Source: Bifidobacterium sp. WK012_4_13
Lineage (GTDB): Bacteria; Actinomycetota; Actinomycetes; Actinomycetales; Bifidobacteriaceae
Direction of reading: 5' to 3'
NCBI RefSeq assembly: GCF_041080835.1
Contig: NZ_CP129683.1
Span: forward strand, 372,001 to 436,000
Length of the DNA: 64,000 nt
Positions 1 to 8,956 of this stretch are shown here, in pieces. Numbering within the stretch: position 1 is the first letter of the stretch; each line of letters opens with the position of its first letter. A program made the position numbers and the translations under genes. The notes beneath the pieces were generated by a model. It was not told the origin of the DNA and searched no databases. It worked only from the letters and a program-made list of their open reading frames with translations.

Positions 1-1309
1 TGTTCTTTGAGGCATCAAGCAGAACCGTCGATCCCACGCTGCTGTTCGGATAGTAGTCGGGGTTCGTCCAATAGACGCTGCCGGTGACTCCATTCGTGCC
101 GGAGGCATCCTTGAATGCGAGAGCCATTTTGAGCAGAGTATAGGGATTCGTCTTGTTATCGACGACAATCGATGCAAGGGAAGCCTTCGCTACCTTCTGC
201 ACTGTGGAAGGACTGGTCAGAATCGAGGAACTCGAAGCCTTCTTGACGATCGCCGCTATCACCTGACGCTGCCTCTTGGCCCTGCCAAAGTCACCTGTCG
301 GATCCGAATAGCGCATTCTCGAGAACGCCAAGGCAGTCGCACCGTTCGCGACATGGCATCCGGCAGTCCAGTTCAGTCCGGAGTTGGCATCGTTGACGGT
401 GGTGCTATAGCACAGTTCGACGCCGCCAAGTGCATTCACGACCTTCTCGAGGCCGCCGAACTTGATCATCGCAACATGGTCGATTTTCTGTCCGGTGATG
501 CTTTCGACCTGACCGGTAAGTGCAGAGTAACCGTCGATTTCGGCAACGGCATTGATCTTCATGTATGTGCTGTTGACCTGCACGAGGGAGTCGCGTGGTA
601 TCGAAATCAACGAGCTATTCCCACTTTTGGGCTTGGTGAGCACCAGTATGGTATCCGTTCTGAATCCCGGCGCATCCGCCTCGGTTCCGGTTCCTGCGGT
701 TCCGTCACGTTGGTCGGATCCCAGAATCAGCCAAGTCTGCGCTGTCGTGTCGGCGGCGGTGGTCAGCATGCTCTTTTTCGTGAGCTGGCCGTCGACCCAA
801 TTCCACAGTCCGATTCCAAAGACCGCAAGAAAGAGAAGGATCAGGATGATGACGACGGCGACGATTCGTTTGACATTGAACCTTATGCGTGTATTCCCGT
901 TTCTCCGGCCTCCTGGACGCATCGCCGACGATTGCCGCTGCGGACGTCGAATGCCTGACGCAGGCGATCCATACTGTCTGCCATCACCAGAAGCGTTGCG
1001 CGACACGTCCCGGGACGAATCTCGCCTCTGGCCCCGGGGTTGGGAGGAACCGCTTCTGTAGGCAGCGGAGGCCGCTCTCTGTGGACGGGCGGACCCTGAA
1101 GTTCGTGGTGTCGCCCTGGGGAAGTCATGTCGTGGCGCCGATGACTGTGAATTATGGCTTGAGCTTCTTCGTGGGGCGAAGCTGGGCAGGTCATCCTGGT
1201 TGCCCGCACTCGCATGCGTCCCTGATTGACTCGGATTCTTTGAATGATGGGTCGGCACAAAGCTGGGCGGAGTGTCGTTGGATGTCACATCATCAGATTC
1301 TTGAGCCAT
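1..1309 (-). CDS. LCP (LytR-CpsA-Psr) family cell-wall glycopolymer ligase, C-terminus cut by window edge
   Basis: The gene runs off the left edge; 436 codons are visible. ATG at 1309 follows GGAGGA at a good distance. Residues 1-147 are a Ser/Pro/Arg-rich, presumably cytoplasmic stretch with two related motifs (PPSFVP near 14, LPSFAPRR near 41). One membrane helix follows (about 148-168), then an extracytoplasmic LCP domain with LILGSDQR, FRTDTILVL, SIPRDSLV and the Arg-rich FSRMRYSDPTGDFGRAKRQ segment. LCP enzymes attach undecaprenyl-phosphate-linked glycans to peptidoglycan; the substrate here is unknown. It lies 69 bp downstream of a second LCP gene on the same strand, so the two are probably co-transcribed. 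The long N-terminal tail is the unusual part. Family assignment is secure. Confidence 0.93.
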   Translation of the reverse strand, partial: MAQESDDVTSNDTPPSFVPTHHSKNPSQSGTHASAGNQDDLPSFAPRRSSSHNSQSSAPRHDFPRATPRTSGSARPQRAASAAYRSGSSQPRGQRRDSSRDVSRNASGDGRQYGSPASGIRRPQRQSSAMRPGGRRNGNTRIRFNVKRIVAVVIILILLFLAVFGIGLWNWVDGQLTKKSMLTTAADTTAQTWLILGSDQRDGTAGTGTEADAPGFRTDTILVLTKPKSGNSSLISIPRDSLVQVNSTYMKINAVAEIDGYSALTGQVESITGQKIDHVAMIKFGGLEKVVNALGGVELCYSTTVNDANSGLNWTAGCHVANGATALAFSRMRYSDPTGDFGRAKRQRQVIAAIVKKASSSSILTSPSTVQKVAKASLASIVVDNKTNPYTLLKMALAFKDASGTNGVTGSVYWTNPDYYPNSSVGSTVLLDASKN

Positions 1310-1378
1310 GTATCCTCCGAACTTATGTTTCTGGACATAGCTTTAACACAGAAATGCACCTATTGGTGAGCTCCCGCT

Positions 1379-2800
1379 CTAATCCAGTGCAGTAATCCCA
1401 CAAACCGTGAAGTTGATGTACTTCGATGCCATGCCTATGTATTGGCCCGTATTGGGGTCGCGGATGGCTCCGCTTTCCGGATCCACGGTTCCACCCGTTT
1501 CCGGGTCTATCAGAGTGCCGTCGGATTCGGTGATCAATCCCGTATTGGCGTTCACCGTCGCACTTGCCGTCGATGTGGCGCTCGCGGTGCTGGAAGAGGA
1601 CCCTGCGCTGCTTGCGCTGCTCGAACTACTGCTTGAAGAACTGCTCGAACTGCTGCCAGAAGAGCTTGAGGTGCTTGCCGTGGACTCCACCAACGGTTGC
1701 GCCGCCTTGAACTTAGCCCATACGCTCGAAGCCGAGCTTGCCCACACCACGCGATTCGAATCGGAGGGCGCAGTCGTGACGGGCACCGTCTGAGAATAGA
1801 TATGCGATGTGGTCAGGTTCTGCAGACTCATGGCCAGACCGACAAGTCCGGTGGTGGTCGCCAGATTTTCGCTGAATTTCAGGGAACTGATCGCCGATTT
1901 CGCAAGCTTGTACAGCTGCGACGCATTCGAGAGCAGACTCTTTGACTGCGCGGTCGATACCAGTGCCTTGACCAGATACTGCTGACGTGTGGTTCGCATT
2001 ATATCCGAGCCGTCGGTTCCGGTCCCATGCCTCATGCGCGCATATTGGGTTGCCTGGGTGCCTGTCAGATGCTGAAGGCCCTTGGAAAGGGTGAGATTCG
2101 TGTATGAATCCTTCGTGTCTTCGGGAATGCATACGTTCACGCCTCCGATGGAGTCGATCATGTCCTTCAGACCTGCGAAATCGACGACGATGAACGATGA
2201 GATGTCGAGTCCCGTCAGCGCGTTCACGGCAGTCATGGCGCAGTTGGCCGCCGATGCGATGTCACCTCCGTATGAATAGCCATATGCGAAGATCGAGTTG
2301 AACATGACGTTGTATCGTGCTGGCACCGTGCCCTTGGTCGTCGTGCAGCTGGGAGCGTCGACAAGGGAGTCACGAGGAATGGAGACAAGGTTGACATAGG
2401 AGCGGTCCGCGGAGATCTGCATCACCATCGCCGTATCCGACTGGTGGTCCTCCGCCCCATCGCTGCCACCGATGGCGGCGTTTTCAGAACCGGAGCGGGT
2501 ATCCTGCCCAAGAATCAGAATGTTCAGGGTCTTTCCGGCATATTCGTCGAGCGTGGTCGCCGAGCTGCTTCCCTTGCTCGGGGAAAGGACGGGAACCGCA
2601 GCCGACTTCACGGAATTGTCGATGTCCAAGAAGCTTGCGGCTGCGAAAGTCGCCGAAAAGCCGAAGAACGCAAGCACTACGAGCGATATCACTGTGAGGA
2701 TATGGTGATGGGTGACGAAGCCGATGCCATGCTTTGGTGCAGTTGCCATGAATCCACCGAGATTGGGAGGATTCGTACCAGTATGTTTCTTCAACGCCAC
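1379..2800 (-). CDS. LCP family protein with extracellular Ser-rich tail
   Basis: 473 aa from a GTG at 2800 preceded by AGGAAGG seven bases away; an upstream in-frame GTG at 2824 has no such site. A short cytoplasmic head and one membrane helix (about 33-55) lead into an LCP domain (about 92-330) with LILGQDTR, SDTAMVM, SIPRDSLVD, IGGVNVCIPED and the YARMRHGTGTDGSDIMRTTR substrate-binding arginines. After the enzyme domain comes a Ser/Ala/Thr linker with a run of 13 serines, then three short related motifs (DPETGG, DPESGA, DPNTGQ) and a hydrophobic C-terminus. It probably ligates glycopolymers to the wall from outside the membrane; the tail may span or bind the wall. Likely first gene of a two-gene LCP operon. 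Confidence 0.93.
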   Translation of the reverse strand: MALKKHTGTNPPNLGGFMATAPKHGIGFVTHHHILTVISLVVLAFFGFSATFAAASFLDIDNSVKSAAVPVLSPSKGSSSATTLDEYAGKTLNILILGQDTRSGSENAAIGGSDGAEDHQSDTAMVMQISADRSYVNLVSIPRDSLVDAPSCTTTKGTVPARYNVMFNSIFAYGYSYGGDIASAANCAMTAVNALTGLDISSFIVVDFAGLKDMIDSIGGVNVCIPEDTKDSYTNLTLSKGLQHLTGTQATQYARMRHGTGTDGSDIMRTTRQQYLVKALVSTAQSKSLLSNASQLYKLAKSAISSLKFSENLATTTGLVGLAMSLQNLTTSHIYSQTVPVTTAPSDSNRVVWASSASSVWAKFKAAQPLVESTASTSSSSGSSSSSSSSSSSSSASSAGSSSSTASATSTASATVNANTGLITESDGTLIDPETGGTVDPESGAIRDPNTGQYIGMASKYINFTVCGITALD

Positions 2801-3102
2801 GCTTGAGCCTTCCTGCCAGAACACAAGGTAATATCTTGATTCCCCTCACCACGTTGGTGCCATATTCCCTCATAAACTCTTAAATTGTAATTCATGCAGA
2901 CCGCCCTTCTCTGAAAGCCGGCTGATAATTGTGAAATATATGTGTTCATCATGTGACACTATGCCTGCAAAACGCTTGAAATGGCGAGTTTATTACTAAA
3001 TTTCGCGTTTTTAATTGACAAATGCTTGCTGACAAGTGTGTAATTTACTAGCAATGATTACATTCTCTGCCTGTGCGTTTTCATGCACCTAGGAGGTCAG
3101 CC
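2801..3102. other. AT-rich divergent spacer between lcp and whiB
   Basis: About 300 bp without a gene, clearly more AT-rich than its surroundings. It must hold the start signals of the leftward LCP pair and of rightward whiB. A recognisable rightward promoter lies at 3015-3044. I see no ORF, repeat or RNA fold worth reporting in the rest. Confidence 0.6.
3015..3044 (+). promoter_or_regulatory. Putative promoter of whiB
   Basis: A perfect -35 (TTGACA, 3015-3020) is followed after 18 bp by TGTAAT (3039-3044). It sits 59 bp before the whiB start codon. A second, weaker TTGCTG/TTACTA pair overlaps it, so the exact start site is uncertain. Confidence 0.45.
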
Positions 3103-3399
3103 ATGTGGGATGGCATCGAAGACAACTCTCCGTCAGCATCGGCGAACCAACTTTGGGGACTGTTCGATAGCAGTGAGGATCTTTCCTGGCAGCATAGGGC
3201 ACTGTGCGCGCAGACCGATCCAGAGGCCTTTTTCCCTGAGAAGGGTGGCTCGACGCGTGAGGCCAAAAGAATCTGCGCTCAATGTGAGGTCCGTGAACTC
3301 TGCCTCGAATGGGCGATTGCGCATGACGAGCGTTTCGGAATCTGGGGAGGCATGAGCGAGCGGGAAAGACGGCGCTATCACAAGGAACAGCAGGCCTGA
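3103..3399 (+). CDS. whiB: WhiB-family iron-sulfur transcription regulator
   Basis: 98 aa. ATG at 3103 follows a strong AGGAGG. The family pattern is complete: ALCAQTDPEAFFPEKGG, AKRICAQC, VRELCLEW, then FGIWGGMSERERRR. The four cysteines should bind a 4Fe-4S cluster, and the G-[VI]-W-G-G turn and basic tail match WhiB proteins that bind sigma factor region 4. Its neighbours (LCP genes, large glycosyltransferase, DUF5719, metallopeptidase-like protein) match the conserved whiB2/wblE-type envelope and division neighbourhood of actinobacteria, so a WhiB2 (WhmD)-like role in division is the best inference. It has its own AT-rich promoter region. Confidence 0.92.
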   Translation: MWDGIEDNSPSASANQLWGLFDSSEDLSWQHRALCAQTDPEAFFPEKGGSTREAKRICAQCEVRELCLEWAIAHDERFGIWGGMSERERRRYHKEQQA

Positions 3400-3469
3400 G
3401 ACTGGCGATTCGTTCGATGCAGGGGCAAGTCGCCTCCTGACTTCTTGCACCTATGCTTACACTGGTGGT

Positions 3470-6400
3470 ATGAATTCAGTTGGTTTCACGACATCGGGCA
3501 TTCAGCAGATACTTGCGGATGCCATGGCTCGGCATGCACAATCTCTTCGCACCGACGTGGCCGAGGATGTCGCCGCGGTAATCACTGTCGAGGAGGATCT
3601 GCGGTTCTTTGCACGAACCTTTGCAAGCGTCCTGAAGCAGAAGGTGCTTCCCAGCTGCATAGTCATCGCCGACTGCAGCGGCGACACGTCCACTCCGCTA
3701 TATACGTCGTTTGAGGTTCTTGAGCCCAATGCCCGCCTGGGGGAGAGCTTTCCGAAAGTGCATACCGTCCAGGTCCAGCTCGTCCGCGCGAAGGGCGCCG
3801 TCTCCTTTTCCCACGCCGTCTCGCAGGCTTTGAGCTATGCCAGGCTTCCAGAGTCCGTTCGTGGGCTATGGCTTCTGCATGATGATTCCCGCCCGGAGAA
3901 TCCACGATGTCTCGATGCCTTGCGAGAGGCATGGCACAATGCTCCCAAGGCATCGCTTATCGGAGCAAAGCATGTCGGCTGGGACGACCATGACCTTCAC
4001 AACGTCGGCTACTATGCCGCGAGGCATCGCCTGGCGAGTCTCGCCGTCGACGGTGAACCGGACCAGGAACAGTATGATGCCCGTCAGGATGTATTTGCCG
4101 TTTCCCTGGCAGGCTCCCTGATGCCGCTGTCGACGCTGCATCGAACCGGGGGAGTCGATCACTGGTTCGGCACCTTCGGCGAATCGGCGGAGATATCCAG
4201 AAGAATCTGCCTGCATTCGGGAAGGGTGATCGTCGTTCCCCAGGCAGTCATCGCGCACCGTCGTGCACGATACGAGGGCATTCGCACCAAGAACGGTCTT
4301 CCTGCCGATTCGGACGCCATTCATAATCACTATCTGAGCGTGGCCGATGCTCGTTTGCGATATCGCATGACCGACAGCCGCATGGCACTGTGGCCGATGA
4401 TCTGGGTATGGCTCGTCTTTCAGGGAGTTGCCGCGTTCGCTCAACGGCTTTTCAGAAAGCAGCCTTACGAGGCGATATGCGATCTTTGCACTCCGTGGAG
4501 GCTGTTCCTGTTCCTTCCGGGGGCGGTTGCGGCGCGAAGGCGACTCACAGGCGGTAAGACGGTTGCGCTCTCGTCAGTCGGGATGCTCGTCGCAGGAAGA
4601 AGCCAGCTGCGGCAATGGAAGGAAAGAAGCGAAGCCTTTGCCGAGCAGGGCCATGTAACGCTGCTCAGCCCTCTTGCAATAGCCCATCTGCACAGACAGC
4701 TGAGGATCAGGATGCTCTGGATCGTCATGCTGCTGGTGATCAGCACTGCGGCAGTCGTGGCATCCGAACACGACCTTGTCATGTCGCTCTTCACGGGAGG
4801 CGGAGCGGCATCGAACAGTCTGCTTCCATTCGACGCGAGCTGGACACAGCTATGGAACGCAGCAACGAGCAACTGGTCCTATGGCGCAGGGCTTGGAGTC
4901 TATGCATCGCCGACCCCGTTCCTTCTCGTCATTCTCGCATCCGACGTCCTGACCTTCGGACATGCCGGAACCGCTCTGCTGCTGATGATCCTTCTTGCCG
5001 CACCGTTAGGGGCAATGTCATTCTGGGCGCTTGCAGGCATCTTCACCCGTTCGAATGTGATCCGATTCGCGACGTCACTTCTCTGGGCAGCATCCACATG
5101 GCTTCTCGGCATATATGGCAACGGATCCGTCGCCCTTGCCGTCGCCATGATCTTTCTGCCAGCATCCTTCGCCTTCATTCTCAGAGCCGTTGGCATGTAC
5201 AGGACCGAAATGCCCGAACGGCCGCATCCTTCCATTCAGTCAGCCGCCCTCGCCTCGCTATGCTTCATTCCCGTCACCCTTTCCGAACCACAGATGGTGC
5301 TTCCTCTGATCGCCGTGTTCGCTGGATTCCTGGTCATCGTTCGTTCGCATCGAACCATGCTTCTGCTCATTCCCATCCCATCCGCCCTGGCCCTGTCGCC
5401 TGTGCTTGTGAACACGGTTGAATTCCTTCAGGCCGGCGCCTGGCGTCAATTGTTCGGTGACATCCAGATCCCCGTATCCTCCATAGATGCCTCGCCACGT
5501 GCGTTGAATGCGTTGCAGATGATCCAGCGTGGATTCGCCATGCAGACGGTGCAGGGCACGCAGCTTGGTCTGCTGCAGGGAAGTGGCTTGACAGTCGCGC
5601 TGTGGGCAAGCTTCGCGGTCCTTCTCGTCCTGGGCATCAGCGCCCTTGCCTTGCCCTTCGCACTGCGACTCTCAAGGATGATGTGGATTCTGGCAGTGGC
5701 GGGGCTCATCATCTCGCTCGTGTCCGTTCGCATACGAATCGGAACGGATGCGGATGGCAGCGTCGCGGCCTCGCCGCTTCCCGGGCTTTCATTGGTGATT
5801 CTTGCCTTGCTCTCCTGCGTGTGCCTCATAGCGGGAACGGCGGTGCATCGATTCATCGAGCTGGCGCAGCGAGCCGACATTCCCGCAATAGGCAAGGGCT
5901 CGCAGCGCGGATTCGCTTCGATCGCGAAGGCAGGACGCGTCTCTCTTTCGGTCGTCCTCTTTGCATGCATCATGGTTTGGGGCGCATACGGTGCGCTGCT
6001 GGATTCTACGCGGAGTTCGGTGACGGCTTCCGGCTCAGGCCTTCCCATGGTTGCCCGGGACTACCTTGCACAGAAGTCTTCGCATCGCGTGATCGCGCTT
6101 TCTGCCGTTTCTGACAGCAGGATCGACTATTCGGTGATGAGGACGGGAAATGGGGACATCATTGACAGTTCTCCGGCAGCCCGCATCACCCAGAGCTTTG
6201 GAACGGCGGATTCCACGACCGAAACCATAGGACAGGCAGGGGCGGAATTGCTGTCGAACAGCGCCGACGATGCGATCGCCGAGCTGACGGGCCTGGGCAT
6301 AGGTGGGATATATGTGCCGTTTACCGCGAATGTGAACAATCTCGGGACCGGGAGTGCGTCGTCGAGCAGCGAGAATGCGACTGATACCCTGATCTCCAAC

Positions 6401-6622
6401 ATAACGGCGAGCGCAGGGGTGCAGTCGGTCGTCAGCAACAGCGATGGCACATACTTCCGTCTGACGGGGCTGGATGCCTATCAGGGTGGAATCTCGACGA
6501 AGGGCGAACGCAGTGCGCTGCAGAATCCATTCAGGCATATGTGGCTGTGGTGTCTGGCGATTTGCCTGATTGTGTACTTCCTTGTCGCATTGCCACGACG
6601 CACGAGAAGCAGCCAGAGGTGA
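3470..6622 (+). CDS. Large membrane-bound family 2 glycosyltransferase
   Basis: 1050 aa. The N-terminal 290 residues look like a GT-A glycosyltransferase: AVITVEEDLRFFARTFASVL near the start, LWLLHDDSRPE as the metal/nucleotide-binding acidic motif (about 120-130) and a later FGTFGESAEISRR block. The rest is a polytopic membrane region with many hydrophobic helices (about 295-860) and a soluble, probably external, Ser/Ala-rich domain before a last helix near the C-terminus. This architecture, next to whiB and DUF5719, is typical of actinobacterial cell-wall glycosyltransferases whose acceptor is not established. No good Shine-Dalgarno precedes the ATG at 3470, so the start is less certain than the family. 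The stop lies 8 bp before the next gene: one operon. Confidence 0.88.
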   Translation: MNSVGFTTSGIQQILADAMARHAQSLRTDVAEDVAAVITVEEDLRFFARTFASVLKQKVLPSCIVIADCSGDTSTPLYTSFEVLEPNARLGESFPKVHTVQVQLVRAKGAVSFSHAVSQALSYARLPESVRGLWLLHDDSRPENPRCLDALREAWHNAPKASLIGAKHVGWDDHDLHNVGYYAARHRLASLAVDGEPDQEQYDARQDVFAVSLAGSLMPLSTLHRTGGVDHWFGTFGESAEISRRICLHSGRVIVVPQAVIAHRRARYEGIRTKNGLPADSDAIHNHYLSVADARLRYRMTDSRMALWPMIWVWLVFQGVAAFAQRLFRKQPYEAICDLCTPWRLFLFLPGAVAARRRLTGGKTVALSSVGMLVAGRSQLRQWKERSEAFAEQGHVTLLSPLAIAHLHRQLRIRMLWIVMLLVISTAAVVASEHDLVMSLFTGGGAASNSLLPFDASWTQLWNAATSNWSYGAGLGVYASPTPFLLVILASDVLTFGHAGTALLLMILLAAPLGAMSFWALAGIFTRSNVIRFATSLLWAASTWLLGIYGNGSVALAVAMIFLPASFAFILRAVGMYRTEMPERPHPSIQSAALASLCFIPVTLSEPQMVLPLIAVFAGFLVIVRSHRTMLLLIPIPSALALSPVLVNTVEFLQAGAWRQLFGDIQIPVSSIDASPRALNALQMIQRGFAMQTVQGTQLGLLQGSGLTVALWASFAVLLVLGISALALPFALRLSRMMWILAVAGLIISLVSVRIRIGTDADGSVAASPLPGLSLVILALLSCVCLIAGTAVHRFIELAQRADIPAIGKGSQRGFASIAKAGRVSLSVVLFACIMVWGAYGALLDSTRSSVTASGSGLPMVARDYLAQKSSHRVIALSAVSDSRIDYSVMRTGNGDIIDSSPAARITQSFGTADSTTETIGQAGAELLSNSADDAIAELTGLGIGGIYVPFTANVNNLGTGSASSSSENATDTLISNITASAGVQSVVSNSDGTYFRLTGLDAYQGGISTKGERSALQNPFRHMWLWCLAICLIVYFLVALPRRTRSSQR

Positions 6623-6630
6623 GAAGGATC

Positions 6631-8256
6631 ATGAAGAAAAGCCATACGACCATCTCGTCCCAGCGACCCTCGGATTCACCCGTGACGGGCGCTGCCGCAG
6701 CGGTTCGGGAACCGTCTGCGGCCACGCCCCGCAGTAGAAGGATGATGAAGCTCGCTCTCGCCGTGGTCTCGGCCGCCGTCATTCTAGCGATGATGTTCGT
6801 GCTTGTCGCCATTGAGCCATCCCAAGGACCTGTCGATACCGGCAATGGTGGGTCGGCGCTGCAGACCCACACGGTGACGCAGCACACGATCACCGGTTAT
6901 TGCCCTTCGAAGATGAGTCTGGCGGATTCGGGAAACTATGGCGATTCGCAGTTCCAGACCTCATCTGGAAATCTGGCCTCAGGCAGTTCCCATGCCGCCT
7001 TTGGCGCAGTGTATGACTCATCGATCACCGCTTTTCCAAACAGCGATGGGACTGCCGTTGCGACGCAGCTCGAAGACAAGGATCCGACCGACGATGCTGC
7101 GGTTTCCGTGGCACAGAGCGACGTGGACTCGCACTCGCTGCTGCAGAGCACGCAGCTGCTGGACACGAAGAATGGCGCAGGCGCCGCCTCCTCGGTGGTC
7201 TCTCATGCGACCACAGGCGATTTGAAGGGTCTGTCCGCGACATCCTGCGTGAGTCCCACGCTGTCTCAGTCATTTCTCCTGCCGTCTACGGATACCGGGT
7301 GGACTCAGCAGCTTGTGATGGCGAATCCGACGGATAAGGCCACCGCAGTCTCGATCAACGTGTGGGGCACGAGTGGCGCAGGCCAGCTCGCCCTGAAGAC
7401 GGCAAGGACCGTCACCATCAGTGCCGGCAATGAGTCAGTCTACGATCTTGCTGCCGCTGCCCCTGAGCAGGATGGTCTGTTCGTCACCGTTTCCAGCAAG
7501 GACACCGCCGTTGCAGCCGTCGTCAAGGTCGTCGGTCTCAGCGGATTGAAGACTCTGGGTTCGGATTACGTGACGGCTGACGGAACAGCCTTGCAGAGCC
7601 TTGTTCTCCCCGGCGTAAGCAAGGGGCAGAGCGTCAGGCTGCTCGCATACGCGGGCCAGCGGAGCCGAATGAGTGTTTCCTGGGTGACCAAGGCCGGTCT
7701 CAAGGGAGCCAAGACCGTGACGCTTGATGCCCATCGCGTATCGGCGGTTGACCTGGGAGACGTGCCTGATGATGTGTCTGCAGTCTCCGTGACTGCCGAC
7801 AACAAGATACATGCATCCGCGGTGACCACCGTCAGTGGTAGCGACGGCCAGCAGGATTTCGGCATCATCGCGGCTCAGAGCACTCCCAGATACAGTGCGA
7901 TCGCCATTCCCAAGGATGTCGGTGGAACTCTGGCGATAGCCAATCAATCCACACAGAAGGCATCCGCCGTAATCGAATCCTATGACGCCGACGGGGCTCG
8001 TCTTGCGACGAAGACCGTTACCGTGGGATCCAATGCCGCATCGACGCTTCCACTCGACGATCTCGGGTCTGGTGTCGCTGCGATAACGGTCGAGCAGAAG
8101 TCCTCCGTCGATGACGCTCTCTCCTGGGATATCTCATTGACCGACTCGAGCCTGAGCAAGGCGAAGGTCGCCGCTTCCAGCTATCTGCAGCCGGTATCGT
8201 TGATGCTGCAGCATGCGAAGATCGCCGTCAACGAGACCGTTGGCGTGCTGCGCTGA
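6631..8256 (+). CDS. DUF5719 family membrane-anchored protein
   Basis: 541 aa from ATG 6631, preceded by GAGAAGG and 8 bp after the glycosyltransferase stop. A Ser/Thr/Pro-rich head of about 40 residues is followed by one membrane helix (about 41-63); the rest is a Ser/Ala/Thr/Val-rich, probably extracytoplasmic beta-rich region. It matches the DUF5719 proteins that follow large family 2 glycosyltransferases in actinobacteria. No catalytic motif is visible. Position suggests it helps the upstream glycosyltransferase, but its function is unknown. Confidence 0.8.
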   Translation: MKKSHTTISSQRPSDSPVTGAAAAVREPSAATPRSRRMMKLALAVVSAAVILAMMFVLVAIEPSQGPVDTGNGGSALQTHTVTQHTITGYCPSKMSLADSGNYGDSQFQTSSGNLASGSSHAAFGAVYDSSITAFPNSDGTAVATQLEDKDPTDDAAVSVAQSDVDSHSLLQSTQLLDTKNGAGAASSVVSHATTGDLKGLSATSCVSPTLSQSFLLPSTDTGWTQQLVMANPTDKATAVSINVWGTSGAGQLALKTARTVTISAGNESVYDLAAAAPEQDGLFVTVSSKDTAVAAVVKVVGLSGLKTLGSDYVTADGTALQSLVLPGVSKGQSVRLLAYAGQRSRMSVSWVTKAGLKGAKTVTLDAHRVSAVDLGDVPDDVSAVSVTADNKIHASAVTTVSGSDGQQDFGIIAAQSTPRYSAIAIPKDVGGTLAIANQSTQKASAVIESYDADGARLATKTVTVGSNAASTLPLDDLGSGVAAITVEQKSSVDDALSWDISLTDSSLSKAKVAASSYLQPVSLMLQHAKIAVNETVGVLR

Positions 8257-8275
8257 TCGTTCCCGCGAGCTGTGA

Positions 8276-8339
8276 GCATCCGTAAACACAGGCATACGTG
8301 AACACAAGTATCCATGAACTCAGGCATCCGTAAACGCGA
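8276..8339. repeat. Tandem repeat, four degenerate 16-bp units
   Basis: Four adjacent 16-bp units start at 8276, 8292, 8308 and 8324. The first is GCATCCGTAAACACAG; the others differ at 3-5 positions. The array fills the spacer just after the DUF5719 stop and before the convergent metallopeptidase-like gene. No hairpin terminator is evident. Confidence 0.8.
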
Positions 8340-8407
8340 GGGAAAGTGCAGACAGTCGAAAGGTCTGCCTGTGCATGTCCTTGATCCCTATTCACCGCAA
8401 GGCGAGG

Positions 8408-8857
8408 TTATATTCCCCATAATCCCCATTGCGGATCGATTTCTTCGGGCCTTCTTCCATAGAGCTCCGCGAGACGCGACACCATTTCATCTCGAATGAG
8501 GAGTTGGAGCTCGGTGTCGTCTTCCACCTGCATCTGCATGGGCATGCGATAGAGCACTATGCGCGCAGGTATGCCATGTCCCGCTGGGAAGGAGTTGGAA
8601 AGACTCCTGTAGTCGTCATCCCACGGCACAGGATCCGATGGCGGGACATCCTCGACGGCGAATTGGACGGGAGAGACCAGATTCGGCCACGCTTCGTTGA
8701 GACGCTTGATCTGTGAGGCAACGGCACTGTCGAAAATGCCCGACCTCGTTCTATATCGAGGCAGACGCGCCCCAAACATCGGCTTTCGCTGGCCTCGGCC
8801 ATGTCGATCGCGGAAAACCTCTCGCGTCCAGGGATGCTGATCCATGCCTATCACCAT
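8408..8857 (-). CDS. Zincin-like metallopeptidase family protein lacking HExxH
   Basis: 149 aa if started at ATG 8857; ATG 8845 is an alternative, and neither has a clear Shine-Dalgarno. The open frame continues far upstream, but that part overlaps the divergent HAD gene and looks non-coding. FGARLPRYRTRSGIFDSAV, VQFAVEDVPPSDP and PARIVLYRMPMQMQ match the small actinobacterial metallopeptidase-like family (Rv3259 type) found beside whiB2. At the helix where an HExxH zinc site would sit it reads RDEMVSRLAELYG, so a catalytic zinc site is absent, as I recall for other actinobacterial members. Function unknown; probably not an active protease. Confidence 0.75.
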   Translation of the reverse strand: MVIGMDQHPWTREVFRDRHGRGQRKPMFGARLPRYRTRSGIFDSAVASQIKRLNEAWPNLVSPVQFAVEDVPPSDPVPWDDDYRSLSNSFPAGHGIPARIVLYRMPMQMQVEDDTELQLLIRDEMVSRLAELYGRRPEEIDPQWGLWGI

Positions 8858-8956
8858 AAGAGGGTGCGCCGACCAGATACGCCGACATGTGCACGCACTC
8901 GAAGGGGGAACTATGGTGTAAGCTCTCAGCATTGGATGACCGAAAGGAACGTTGCG

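Noticed and set aside
4615..5421. 268-codon plus-strand ORF
   Set aside because: Out-of-frame shadow inside the giant glycosyltransferase; Arg/His/Cys-rich composition and no start signal.
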